Source: Polyangium sp. 15x6 (lineage in GTDB: Bacteria; Myxococcota_A; Polyangia; Polyangiales; Polyangiaceae). From it: DNA of 64,000 nucleotides. Made by a program: the position numbers and the translations under genes. Under the pieces are notes generated by a model that made no database searches, was not told where the DNA came from, and saw nothing but the letters and a program-made list of their open reading frames with translations. The stretch covers positions 1-64,000 of the forward strand of contig NZ_JASBQE010000024.1 of the NCBI RefSeq assembly GCF_029960785.1. The letters run 5' to 3'. Of the stretch, positions 9,254 through 17,575 are shown piece after piece (position 1 is the stretch's first letter; every line of letters begins with the position of its first letter).

Positions 9254-9311
9254 ATGATGAGGACCAGAATGACGAAAGCGTCCATCACACCCCTGTTGCT
9301 CGTCCTGCTTT
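9254..9311 (+). repeat. Start-region repeat, copy 1 of 3
   Basis: The stretch covering the start and signal-peptide codons (GATGATG, a GGA-rich site, then the codons for MTKASITPLLLV) recurs at 11366-11423 and 11850-11901 with very few changes. Copies 1 and 2 also share the bases just upstream, including a preceding CGCTGAAA that ends the previous reading frame. This is a duplicated 5' gene end. Confidence 0.85.
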
Positions 9312-11179
9312 CGGGCGGTTCGCTCGGCTGCGAGCTCATCGCCAAGGTCGACCGCAGCCAGATCGACGTCGGCGCCGGCGGGAGCGGCGGCGCTGGCGGC
9401 AATGGCGGCAATGGCGGCGCGGGCGGCGGCGAATGCACCCCCGAGGACGACGAGAACCCCTGCACGGAGGACGTCTGCGAGGACGGCGTGCCCACGCACA
9501 AGCCCACGGCGGCCGGGACCGCCCTGCCCGATCAGGTGACGGGCGATTGCCAAGAGGCCGTGTGTGACGGCAACGGCGCCGCGACCCAGCAAGCCGACGA
9601 CGCCGACCTGCCCGACGACATGAACGAATGCACCAGCGACGTGTGCACCGCGGGCGTGCCCTCGAACCCCCCGCTCTCGGCGGGCTCCGCCTGCGGCGCG
9701 GGCCTCGTGTGTGACGGCAACGGCATGTGCGTCGGTTGCAACACGCCGGCCGACTGCGCGGGCATGGACGACGAATGCAAGGCGCGCACGTGCGAGGCCG
9801 GGGTCTGCGGCGTGGGCTTCACGCCCGCGAACACGCCCGTGGCCATGCAGGCCTCCGGGGATTGCAGCGCGATCGTGTGTGACGGCAGCGGCGACACCAC
9901 CACCATCGCCGACGACACCGACCTGCCGCCCGACGACGCGGACCCCTGCAAGGTCCCCGCGTGCAGCGCCGGTCAGCCGGCCGTGGCCGACGCGCCGGAC
10001 GGCACCACCTGCGCGGACGGCGACGCGTGCACGCAAACGGACACGTGCCAGGCCGGCATGTGCCAGGGCGCGGATCCGCTCGTCTGCGCCGTGAACGAGA
10101 CCTGCACGGCCGGCGCGTGTGCCTGCCCGAGCGGCTACACCCTCGTCGTCACGACGGTCGCCATGGCGCCCCAGAACGCAGACGCCACGACGGCGGATCT
10201 GGATGGAGACGGCAAGCTCGATCTGATCACCATCGAGGTCATTACGGGCCCCAACCTCAGCGTGCGCCTCGGCCTGGGCGACGGCACGTTCGGCCCGCTC
10301 GTTCAGTACGCCGTGGGGGAGGGCAACGCGGTCGTCCCGGCGGACGTGAACGGCGACGGCAAGACGGACATCGCCGTCCTCGGCTCCGGCAACCCCGGAA
10401 ACCTGCGGGTCATGCTGAACCAGGGCGACGGCACCCTCGCCGCGCCCGTGAGTTACCCGACAAACGGGATACCGCACGGCCTCGCGGCCGCGGACCTGAA
10501 CGGCGACGGCGACATGGACCTCGCCGTCGCGTACTTCGGCGTCAACAACGTGAGCGTGTTCCTGAACCAGGGCGACGGCACCTTCGCGGCCAAGGTCGAC
10601 TACCCGGTGACGACGAGCGGGACCGGGCCCGCCATGCTCAAGGCCGGGGACCTCAACAAGGACGGCAAGCCCGACCTCGCGTTTTCGCGCGGCGGCGGTG
10701 TCTACGTCCTCCTCAATCAGGGGGACGGAACCTTCGGCGCATCGATATCGTACCCGATCACCGCCCAGAGGGCTCGCGCGATGGAGATCGCCGATCTGAA
10801 CGGCGACGAGATGCTCGATCTGGCCGCGGTCTACACCGACAACGTTTCCTCCTCTGGCCTGGACGTGCTCCTGAACCAGGGCGGTGGCACGTTCGCCGCC
10901 CCCGTCAATTATCCCATCGTCGCGAACGCCTATGGCGTCGAGACGGGGGACATCGACGATGACGGCGACCTCGACGTCGTGGTCACCTCGAACAGCTCGA
11001 ACATGTTCTCGGTGTTCTTGAACCCAGGTGATGGCAATCTCGGTGCCCCGACCACGTCCTCCTATTCAGGTGGCACCTACCGCATGACGGCAGCCGATCT
11101 GAACGCGGACGGCCGGACGGACTTCATTGTCGGGTGCGAGGGCCCCGTGAACGTGCTCCTCTCGACCTGCGCGCCCTGA
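9269..11179 (+). CDS. VCBS/FG-GAP repeat lipoprotein with Cys-rich N-terminal half
   Basis: Exported protein of about 636 residues. ATG 9269 is preferred over ATG 9254 because the paralogous start at 11865 aligns there and AGGA precedes it by 5 bases. The signal peptide MTKASITPLLLV ends in a lipobox SLGC followed by ELIAKVDRSQI, a motif common in myxobacterial lipoproteins (from memory). A Gly/Asn linker and a Cys-rich region (about 55-290) follow. Seven VCBS/FG-GAP repeats with calcium-type loops then run to the end (DGDGKLD, NGDGKTD, NGDGDMD, NKDGKPD, NGDEMLD, DDDGDLD, NADGRTD), suggesting a seven-bladed calcium-binding propeller. Unlike the genes at 5383 and 11865 it has no sorting tail and ends soon after the last blade. 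Confidence 0.87.
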   Translation: MTKASITPLLLVLLSGGSLGCELIAKVDRSQIDVGAGGSGGAGGNGGNGGAGGGECTPEDDENPCTEDVCEDGVPTHKPTAAGTALPDQVTGDCQEAVCDGNGAATQQADDADLPDDMNECTSDVCTAGVPSNPPLSAGSACGAGLVCDGNGMCVGCNTPADCAGMDDECKARTCEAGVCGVGFTPANTPVAMQASGDCSAIVCDGSGDTTTIADDTDLPPDDADPCKVPACSAGQPAVADAPDGTTCADGDACTQTDTCQAGMCQGADPLVCAVNETCTAGACACPSGYTLVVTTVAMAPQNADATTADLDGDGKLDLITIEVITGPNLSVRLGLGDGTFGPLVQYAVGEGNAVVPADVNGDGKTDIAVLGSGNPGNLRVMLNQGDGTLAAPVSYPTNGIPHGLAAADLNGDGDMDLAVAYFGVNNVSVFLNQGDGTFAAKVDYPVTTSGTGPAMLKAGDLNKDGKPDLAFSRGGGVYVLLNQGDGTFGASISYPITAQRARAMEIADLNGDEMLDLAAVYTDNVSSSGLDVLLNQGGGTFAAPVNYPIVANAYGVETGDIDDDGDLDVVVTSNSSNMFSVFLNPGDGNLGAPTTSSYSGGTYRMTAADLNADGRTDFIVGCEGPVNVLLSTCAP

Positions 11180-11215
11180 CGCGCCCCTCCCGGTGGCGCG
11201 TTCACGCGCTCGTCG

Positions 11216-11353
11216 ATGGTCAGCGGCACCTTCAGCGGCCGAGAGCAGGCCCAGGTGCAGGCATTCACGATCAACGCGGGCAGCCAGCCCAAGGGCGCGC
11301 TGCCCGGGGAGAGCAAGGTCGATAACGACGGTCGGCCGAACGGTCGCCGCTGA
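11216..11353 (+). pseudogene. Truncated copy of the 3' end of the lipoprotein gene at 15846
   Basis: The short frame from ATG 11216 reads MVSGTFSGREQAQVQAFTIN and ends in PGESKVDNDGRPNGRR. It matches the C-terminal third of the gene at 15846, which has VSGTFNGREQAKVQSFTVN and GESKVDKDGRPVKV, and the two stretches are clearly homologous at DNA level. The signal peptide and the first two thirds are missing. It sits directly after the VCBS gene and is followed by a duplicated gene start, so it is probably debris of a duplication. A 45-residue peptide could still be translated, but no good ribosome site is visible. Confidence 0.75.
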
Positions 11354-11380
11354 AAACTCGACGATGATGGAAGGATCAGA

Positions 11381-11535
11381 ATGACGAAAGCATCCATCAC
11401 ACCCCTATTGCTCGTCTCCCGCCGGTCCTTCGGTTACGGCGGGAGGGAGGTCCCTCTGCTGCTCCACCGCATCCGCCGGGCGCGTTGGGCGTTCGCCGCC
11501 AAGCACCGCTCGCTGCGCGCGCCCGCGGCTCGATG
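11381..11535 (+). pseudogene. Orphan duplicated signal-peptide start
   Basis: ATG 11381, with a GGAAGGA-type site upstream, begins with MTKASITPLLLV, identical to the starts at 9269 and 11865. After Val12 the sequence diverges into an Arg-rich run (SRRSFGYGGREV) that is not protein-like and stops at 11535. There is no lipobox. This is a duplicated 5' end whose gene body has been lost. Confidence 0.7.
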
Positions 11536-11864
11536 ACGGTGAGTCTCCGGTACAGCAGGACCGTGAGCGCCCTGCTCCTCAGGTGCGGCCTTCCGCACTC
11601 ACTCCCGCGGAAGAGCGACGGAATCGAGGCCGCCTCGCGTCCAGGCTCCGTCGCCTGGCGGAGCCGGCCGAGACCGCGTCCACCGAGCACCGCAACACCG
11701 ATGGCACCAACATTGAATACGGCGACCCGAGACTCACAAGCCAGCGCTGGCCAGCCCGCGCGGCGACCATGGACGACAACGATACCCAAATGACTTCTTC
11801 TCTCATCCGTCGTCATCTCAGCGCCCTCGTGCTCCCGGCCCTGCCGATTATGGAAGGACCCAGA
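11536..11864. other. Intergenic, no gene seen; contains third start-region copy at its end
   Basis: No frame here looks coding before ATG 11865. The open frame running into the kelch gene from 11583 lacks a signal peptide and has a mixed composition. The last 15 bases belong to the duplicated start region (GGAAGGA ribosome site at 11852-11858). A promoter for the downstream genes may lie here, but none was recognised. Confidence 0.4.
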
Positions 11865-11901
11865 ATGACGAAAGCATCCATCACACCCCTATTGCTCGTC
11901 G
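11850..11901 (+). repeat. Start-region repeat, copy 3 of 3
   Basis: Intact copy of the duplicated start and signal-peptide coding region, here serving the kelch gene. It is nearly identical to 11366-11423 and slightly less similar to 9254-9311, so the 11366 and 11850 copies look like the most recent pair. Confidence 0.8.
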
Positions 11902-14126
11902 CGGCGTCGTTCGGCGGCGCTTGCGGAGGCGAACCGACGACGCAGGAGCTCGGGCCCGCGAGCGCCCTCCGACAACGATTTCCCGATCAAGCAGCTCAGG
12001 TGCTCGACCAGGACGCGCTGATACGCGCCACGGACGCGAGCTTCTCGCTTTCGGACACGTCGGAGGCGAGCGCCTCCTCGCGCGCTCCCGTCACCCTGCC
12101 GCGAGAGGGTCACGAGACGATCCGCTTCCGCGGGTTCGGCGGGGTCGAGGTGCGTGTGCACGAGATCGGCACGCAAGGGAAAGGCGTGCTGGCCGACCAC
12201 GCGGTGGCCTATCCACGCCGAGGAGGCACGTCCTTCTGGACGCGCGTCCCGGAAGGCGTGGAGGAATGGCTCCACCTCGAAGCATCCGCGGTGCACGCTG
12301 GAGAAGCGGTGGCGGCATGGCAGCTCGACGACATGACGGCGCGGCAACGAGGCGACCGCGTGGAGATCGTCGACGCGCTCGGCGTGGTGCGGCTCTCGGT
12401 CACCGCGCCGGTCGCGTATGCGGCCGAGGGCCGGAGCGTGGGCGTGTGGCTCGTCGCGAAGGGGACGAGCTTCGAGCTGCACGTGGACGCCGATGCAGAG
12501 GAGGTGCTGGTCGATCCCCTGTGGGTCCCCGCTGCCATGATGAACACCGGTCGAAGGTGGCACACGGCGACCCGGCTGCCGGATGGCAAGGTGCTCGTCG
12601 CGGGTGGAGAGAGTTCCGGGACCGCAACGGCGAGCGCGGAGATCTACGATCCAGCGACAAACACCTGGACCGCGACGGGCTCCATGGCGAAGGCCCGCAG
12701 TTCGCACACCGCCACGCTGACCGAGTTTGGCTATGTGCTCGTCGCCGGCGGCGAGGCCGCTGGCGCGCCGCTCGCGTACGCCGAGGTTTACGAACCGATG
12801 AGCGGCACCTGGTTCTTTGCGGGCGCGCTCAAGGTTGCCCGGACCCGCGCCACCGCGACCCGGCTCCCCGATGGCCGCGTGCTCGTCGTGGGGGGCACCA
12901 ACTCGCTCATGGGCGGCGCGCAGAAGAGCGCGGAGATCTACGATCCGCTCGTAAACTTTTGGACCGACGCGGCAGCCCCGACCACGGGCCGTTGGAACCA
13001 CACGGCGACACTGCTTCCGAATGGCCAGGTGCTCGTCGCCGGCGGCAGCGTCTCTGGGCCGGACGGCGTCGAGCTCTACGACCCGGCGGCGAATGGCTGG
13101 TCGGCGGCGCCGAGCATGATCCAGCATCGATCGGAGCATACCGCGACATTGCTCGGCAATGGCCAGGTGCTCGTCGCCGGCGGCTTCGGCAGCGAGCCCC
13201 TGGCGAGCGCCGAGCTTTACGATCCGGCCACGAACACCTGGTCGGCCGCGGGCTCGTTGAACCAGGCGCGTTATGCGCAGACGGCGACCTTGCTCGGCAG
13301 CGGCGAGGTGCTCGCCACGGGCGGCTGGGGTGGCGGGAAGGTCCTCGAGACCGCGGAGATCTTCGACCCTGCAAGCAATACGTGGAAGCCGGACGGCGCG
13401 ATGACCGCGGCGCGCGAGCACCACTGCGCGACGCTGCTCGCCAGCGACGAGGTGCTCGTGACGGGCGGCCATGGAGACGCGTCGTTCTCGATGACGAGCA
13501 CCGAGCTCCGTGCCGCACCATTACCGCTTGGCAGCGCATGCGTTGGTGCGGACGAATGCGCGAGCGGCTTTTGCGCCGACGGCGTCTGCTGCGATACGGC
13601 CTGCAGCGCCGGCGCGTGCGACGCATGCACGATGGCCGGCGGCGCTGCGTCGGACGGCGTTTGCGCGTTGCTCACCGGAACGACCTGCGACGATGGCGAT
13701 CTCTGCACGAGCGATGACACCTGCCAGGCGGGCACCTGCGCGCCGGGCAGCCCGGTCGTCTGCCCGGCGCCCGACGCGTGCCACGAGCCGGGCGTTTGTG
13801 AGGTGCTGTCGGGTCAATGTGTGGACACGGCCAAACCCGACGGCACGCCTTGCCCCGGCGGCACGTGCCTCGGCGGGGCTTGCATGTCCGGCGGCTCCTC
13901 GTCGAGCAGCGGCACCGGGGGCAGCGGCGGCAATGGCGGCGGCGGCAATGGCGGCGGCGGCGGGGCCGGCGGCGGTGGCACCGGCGGCAACGGCGCGGAC
14001 GACCCCCTCATCGTGGGCGACGGGTGCGGCTGCGTCGCGGCCGGCACGACCGGACGCGAGGGAGCGGCCGCGTGGGCTGCGCTCGGGCTCATCGGAATGC
14101 TCCTCGCGCGACGCCGCCGGAGCTGA
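11865..14126 (+). CDS. Kelch beta-propeller protein with Cys-rich region and sorting tail
   Basis: Exported protein of about 753 residues. ATG 11865 lies 6 bases after GGAAGGA, and the signal peptide MTKASITPLLLV ends in a lipobox (FGGAC). An N-terminal module (about 60-220) ends in VLVDPLW and resembles the module in the 5383 gene that ends EIDPLF. Seven kelch repeats follow (about 224-545), each like HTATLL..GQVLVAGG and AE.YDPATNTW, giving a seven-bladed propeller. Then come a Cys-rich region (about 559-672), a Gly/Ser linker and a GCGCVAAGTT sorting tail with a hydrophobic segment and terminal Arg cluster. It shares N-module, Cys region and tail with the 5383 protein but carries a different propeller type. 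Probably surface-exposed; function unknown. Confidence 0.87.
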   Translation: MTKASITPLLLVAASFGGACGGEPTTQELGPASALRQRFPDQAAQVLDQDALIRATDASFSLSDTSEASASSRAPVTLPREGHETIRFRGFGGVEVRVHEIGTQGKGVLADHAVAYPRRGGTSFWTRVPEGVEEWLHLEASAVHAGEAVAAWQLDDMTARQRGDRVEIVDALGVVRLSVTAPVAYAAEGRSVGVWLVAKGTSFELHVDADAEEVLVDPLWVPAAMMNTGRRWHTATRLPDGKVLVAGGESSGTATASAEIYDPATNTWTATGSMAKARSSHTATLTEFGYVLVAGGEAAGAPLAYAEVYEPMSGTWFFAGALKVARTRATATRLPDGRVLVVGGTNSLMGGAQKSAEIYDPLVNFWTDAAAPTTGRWNHTATLLPNGQVLVAGGSVSGPDGVELYDPAANGWSAAPSMIQHRSEHTATLLGNGQVLVAGGFGSEPLASAELYDPATNTWSAAGSLNQARYAQTATLLGSGEVLATGGWGGGKVLETAEIFDPASNTWKPDGAMTAAREHHCATLLASDEVLVTGGHGDASFSMTSTELRAAPLPLGSACVGADECASGFCADGVCCDTACSAGACDACTMAGGAASDGVCALLTGTTCDDGDLCTSDDTCQAGTCAPGSPVVCPAPDACHEPGVCEVLSGQCVDTAKPDGTPCPGGTCLGGACMSGGSSSSSGTGGSGGNGGGGNGGGGGAGGGGTGGNGADDPLIVGDGCGCVAAGTTGREGAAAWAALGLIGMLLARRRRS

Positions 14127-14128
14127 CC
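14022..14128 (+). repeat. Sorting-tail coding repeat, copy 2
   Basis: Second copy of the DNA segment encoding the GCGCVAAGTT tail, nearly identical to 7822-7931 and ending just past the stop codon with the same GGAGCTGACC. It is one Arg codon shorter. Confidence 0.85.
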
Positions 14129-14184
14129 TACCCATCACTGACGCATGGCCGGCGCGTCCAGACAGTCCGGTAGAAGGATGCTTC

Positions 14185-15831
14185 ATGATCTACGCACGCT
14201 CTCTCGTTCTCCGCAGGACCCTCCCTTTCCTCATATCAGCGCTCGCCCTCGGGCTCGTCGCCGGTTGCGACGACGACAATGGCAGCAGCAGTAGCAATAG
14301 CAGCAGTAGCTCTTCCTCGGGAAGCGGCGGAGCCGGCGGTCAGGACGCCGGGTTCCGCCTCTCGGGCTCGCTGTCGTACGAGTACGTGCCCTTCGACGCC
14401 GACCTCGAAAAGCTCGATTATGGCAAGATCGAGAAGCGCCCGATCCGCGGGGCCTCGGTCCGCCTGATCGACGCCGACACCGACGCCGAGATCGCGAAGA
14501 CGACCTCCGACGACGAGGGCGCCTACAGCTTCGACTACACGGGGGCCGCAAAGGTGAAGCTTTGGGTCTACGCCCAAACAGAAGCCCCCTCGTTGACCGT
14601 CGAGGACAATACGTCCGGAGACGAGGTCTACGTGATGGAGAGCAACACGGCCGACAGCGCCGAGGACGCGAAGCTCGACGTCCTCGCCGCCACGGGCTGG
14701 GACGGGACCGCGTACACCAAGATCCGCGCCGCCGCACCGTTCGCCGTGCTCGATACGGCCTACACGGCGGCGAGGCGCTTCCTCGACGAGGTCTCCCCGC
14801 CCCCTGCGTTCCCTCCGCTCAAATTCAACTGGAGCATCAACAATCGCCCCGAGGAGGGAGACAAAGCCATGGGCCAGGTCGGCACCTCCCATTTTGACGG
14901 CGAGGAGCTCTACATCCTCGGCAAGGAGGACGTGGACACCGACGAGTTCGATTCGCACATCATCGTCCACGAGTGGGGCCACTGGTTCGACCAGACGCTC
15001 GGCCGTGCGGACACCATCGGAGGCACCCACGGCTCCGGGGACATCGAGGACCCGCGGCTCGCCTGGAGCGAAGGGTTCTGCACCGCCTTGAGCGCGATCA
15101 TCCTCGATCCGGACACCACGTACACCGACAGCTCCGGGCCCGGGCAGGCGAGCGGCTTCGCGAACGATGTCGAAATGAACGACAACAACGCCGAGTCGAG
15201 CCCGGGCTGGTTTTCGGAGACGACGGTCCACGGGGTCGTGTACGATCTCTATGACGGGCCGAACGAGCCCTTCGACCAGGTCAGCGTGGGCATCAAAGGC
15301 ATCTACGAGGCGCACCAGAGCCAGAAGAACAAGGCCTCGTTCACGACGCTCTTCTCGTTCGTGGCCTCGCTCAAGGAGAACGACCCGCAAGCCGCGCCGG
15401 GCATCGACGCGGTCACGTCGTTCTACAACGCAAGCGCCGATTTCGGCATCGACCCCATCGAGGACGAGTGGGGGACGAACGAGACGCATTCAGGCGGCTT
15501 CCCCGGGAGCCTGCCGGTCTACAAGCAGGGCGTCGTCGGCAATAGCTACACCGTGGATCTGACCGGCGACGGCGAATCCAATCGGCTCTCCCAGAACGTC
15601 TACTACCAGATCGAAGGCGACGGGATGCCCATCACCGTCACCTCCACCAGCCCGAGCAACGTCGACCTGGCGGTGTTCAATGCTGGCGTTCTCGTCACGT
15701 CCGACGAAAACCCGAGCGGGGAAGAGAGCCTCACGTTCAATTCGGAGGCAGGGACGATCTACGTGCTCAGCGTGCGTGGGTACAACACGATGCCCGTGTC
15801 GTACGCGGCCGACATCACCATCTCGCACTGA
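14185..15831 (+). CDS. Zinc metalloprotease lipoprotein (HEWGH)
   Basis: Predicted secreted lipid-anchored metalloprotease of 548 residues. GAAGGA lies 6 bases before ATG 14185. The signal peptide ends in LGLVAGC and is followed by an Asp/Asn/Ser-rich linker encoded by a run of AGC/AGT codons. Residues about 60-130 resemble a carboxypeptidase-regulatory (transthyretin-like) domain: RPIRGASVRLIDADTD and DEGAYSFDYTG. The catalytic zinc motif is HEWGH (His262, Glu263, His266), and Glu296 in WSEGFCTAL is a candidate third ligand, a gluzincin-like arrangement. The C-terminal about 100 residues look like a PPC-type beta-sandwich (VDLTGDGESNR, VDLAVFN, YVLSVRGYN). It is followed after 14 bases by a small lipoprotein gene, very likely in one operon. 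The substrate is unknown. Confidence 0.88.
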   Translation: MIYARSLVLRRTLPFLISALALGLVAGCDDDNGSSSSNSSSSSSSGSGGAGGQDAGFRLSGSLSYEYVPFDADLEKLDYGKIEKRPIRGASVRLIDADTDAEIAKTTSDDEGAYSFDYTGAAKVKLWVYAQTEAPSLTVEDNTSGDEVYVMESNTADSAEDAKLDVLAATGWDGTAYTKIRAAAPFAVLDTAYTAARRFLDEVSPPPAFPPLKFNWSINNRPEEGDKAMGQVGTSHFDGEELYILGKEDVDTDEFDSHIIVHEWGHWFDQTLGRADTIGGTHGSGDIEDPRLAWSEGFCTALSAIILDPDTTYTDSSGPGQASGFANDVEMNDNNAESSPGWFSETTVHGVVYDLYDGPNEPFDQVSVGIKGIYEAHQSQKNKASFTTLFSFVASLKENDPQAAPGIDAVTSFYNASADFGIDPIEDEWGTNETHSGGFPGSLPVYKQGVVGNSYTVDLTGDGESNRLSQNVYYQIEGDGMPITVTSTSPSNVDLAVFNAGVLVTSDENPSGEESLTFNSEAGTIYVLSVRGYNTMPVSYAADITISH

Positions 15832-15845
15832 AAGAGGAATCGATA

Positions 15846-16361
15846 ATGAAATACATCGGCATCGTGGGGATGGTCGTCCTTCTCGCGGCAGCGGCGTGCG
15901 GGACCGAGGGAGCGCGGCCTCCGGCTCCTCCCACACCAAGCACGGTCGCGACCGAGAAGGCAGGCCCATCCGAGCCCACAGCGAAGCCCTCCGCTCCCGT
16001 GAACGTGACCGCGACGCTAAAGCCAGGCGCGGCCGATCTGGATGTCGTCTTCGGCGCAGACGGCTCGAACATCACCATCGAGGTCTGGGGGGTGGACGGG
16101 CTGAAGCTCGAGGGAGGAGCGAGCCCGGTCTCGAAGCCGTCCGTGAGAAACGGGCAATCCGTCAAGGTGTCCGTTCTCTACGACGCGGGGGCGACCGAGA
16201 GTAACCTCGCGATCCGCGTCAGCGGCACCTTCAACGGCCGAGAGCAGGCCAAGGTGCAGTCGTTCACGGTCAATGCAGGTAGCCAGCCCAAAGGCGCGCC
16301 GGCCGGGGAGAGCAAGGTCGATAAAGACGGTCGGCCGGTCAAGGTGATGAAGTCGCAATAA
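15846..16361 (+). CDS. Small lipoprotein, unknown function
   Basis: Exported 171-residue protein. AGAGGA lies shortly before ATG 15846, and the signal peptide ends in AAAAC. A Pro/Thr-rich stretch (about 23-55) is followed by a domain of beta character: VNVTATLKPGAADLDVVF, ITIEVWGVDGL, SVKVSVLYDAG and LAIRVSGTFNGREQAKVQSF. This suggests an immunoglobulin-like fold, but no named family was recognised. It starts 14 bases after the metalloprotease gene, and a truncated relative of its 3' end lies at 11216, so this family is locally duplicated. It is the last gene of the exported-protein cluster. Confidence 0.8.
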   Translation: MKYIGIVGMVVLLAAAACGTEGARPPAPPTPSTVATEKAGPSEPTAKPSAPVNVTATLKPGAADLDVVFGADGSNITIEVWGVDGLKLEGGASPVSKPSVRNGQSVKVSVLYDAGATESNLAIRVSGTFNGREQAKVQSFTVNAGSQPKGAPAGESKVDKDGRPVKVMKSQ

Positions 16362-16635
16362 TGCCCTCCCGCCGGGCTACCGCCGTTTCATGGCGCGGGG
16401 CAGCTTGCCAACGGCATGATACGCAGCCCGCGCAGCGGCCCGTGCTTTCCTCATCCGCGCATACGCCGTCTTCTCCGGGGGGCGTTCACGGCAGGAGCCC
16501 CGCTTCTCGACACTTCCCCTCCAGGACCTGAGCATTGGTCCCATCACGACGCACGTGATCCCCCCAACGGCTCCAGCACTTTCCGCACTTTTCACCAGAC
16601 GATCCGGCCTCTCAACACATCTGAGCATGGGTCTC

Positions 16636-16754
16636 ATCTGGGAGCCGCTGCGCTGGGGCGTTGCCCCAGGCCCCAGCAGGGGCTGTCCGCCCCTGCACCC
16701 GGACCAGCCAGGGGCTGGACCCAGGACGATGAACTGCGCGGTGCGCAGTTCATC
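16636..16754 (+). repeat. Four-hairpin interspersed element, copy 1
   Basis: Four consecutive perfect stems: CTGGGGC-GTT-GCCCCAG (16653-16669), GCAGGGG-N7-CCCCTGC (16676-16696), CCAGCC-AGG-GGCTGG (16704-16718) and a 12-bp stem with loop GGT (16728-16754). Copy 2 (16797-16917) is the same design in inverse orientation, and copy 3 is at 47029-47133. It lies between the convergent genes ending at 16361 and 16958. It could work as a terminator or be a REP-like mobile repeat. Confidence 0.85.
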
Positions 16755-16796
16755 GCACAGGCCCGGTCGAGACCGGCGACGTCTCGACGGCCTGCT

Positions 16797-16917
16797 GGGA
16801 GAACTGCGCACCGCGCAGTTCTCCCACAAAAGGTCCAGCGCTTGCGCTGGTCCGGGTCCAGGGGCGGATAGCCCCGGTGGGGCCTGGGGCAACGCCCCAG
16901 CGCAGCGGCTCCCAGAT
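16797..16917 (-). repeat. Four-hairpin interspersed element, copy 2 (inverted)
   Basis: Reverse-strand copy of the element at 16636. Its variable hairpin is a 13-bp perfect stem (16797-16825, arm GGGAGAACTGCGC), then CCAGCGC-AA-GCGCTGG, the CAGGGGC/GCCCC stem (imperfect) and CTGGGGC-GTT-GCCCCAG. Copies 1 and 2 face each other across about 40 bases that contain a further inverted pair GTCGAGAC/GTCTCGAC, so the whole 16636-16917 block is one large inverted repeat. Confidence 0.85.
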
Positions 16918-16957
16918 AAATCTCATTGTGTGCCGCTCGCGAGGCGAGGAGCAGGGC

Positions 16958-17575
16958 TCACCCATCGCAGACGGCGGGCCCCGTCTGGCAGACGACGAAG
17001 ACCGTCCTCAGCACCGACGCCTCCTGCGTCGCCGCGCCGGCAAAGCGGACCATGCGCGGCGAGTCGCTCGGGCAAGACGCGATGAGCGCGGGGTTTCCAC
17101 GCGGCGGGTCGACATAACACCAGCCGTTCACCGGCTGGTCGTCCACGACGACGTCGTCCTGGAGGTCGACATTCAAGCAGGCCTCGACGTGCGCGGGATC
17201 GCCCGCGATCGGCAGCACCTCGCAGACGCAGTCGGAGGCTGCGCCCGCCACCGCGCCGGCGTGCTCCGGCGCGACGGGTGCAAAACCCTGCGCGGCGTCG
17301 CAAGTGCACGCGCCGCCCCCAGCGCGCACATCGAGCACGAAGCAGGAGGCGTCGCCCAAGGCATCGAGGTACGGCACCTCGTCGAGACACAGCCCGCCGA
17401 GGCTGGACTCGCCCTCGGCGGGCATGGCGGCGCCCAGCTCGATCGAGCGCGTGAACGACGGGGCCTGGCACGAGGAGTCGACTGGCACCTCGAGGCCGGC
17501 CTTCGCGCCGCAGCCGGCAGCAAACGAAGCAAAAAAGAGGGTGAAGAGAGTGTAAGTGGATTTCATTGGCCGCAT
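16958..17575 (-). CDS. Cys-rich lipoprotein, unknown function
   Basis: Exported protein of about 205 residues. The start is placed at ATG 17575 (MRPMKSTYTL) because a signal peptide ending in the lipobox FAAGC follows; ATG 17566 is equally possible and no strong ribosome site is visible. The mature protein has many cysteines in pairs (CTCD, CVCEV, CYVD) and no recognised catalytic motif or domain. Proteins of this kind are common in myxobacterial envelopes, but a role cannot be given. It converges with the lipoprotein gene ending at 16361 across the hairpin elements. Confidence 0.7.
   Translation of the reverse strand: MRPMKSTYTLFTLFFASFAAGCGAKAGLEVPVDSSCQAPSFTRSIELGAAMPAEGESSLGGLCLDEVPYLDALGDASCFVLDVRAGGGACTCDAAQGFAPVAPEHAGAVAGAASDCVCEVLPIAGDPAHVEACLNVDLQDDVVVDDQPVNGWCYVDPPRGNPALIASCPSDSPRMVRFAGAATQEASVLRTVFVVCQTGPAVCDG

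Noticed and set aside
13510-14184. Upstream extension of the metalloprotease gene
   Set aside because: Overlaps the kelch gene in another frame; a lipoprotein signal and ribosome site mark ATG 14185.
16377-16892. Reverse open frame of 171 codons
   Set aside because: Most of it lies over the hairpin elements; no start signal and Arg-rich non-protein-like text.
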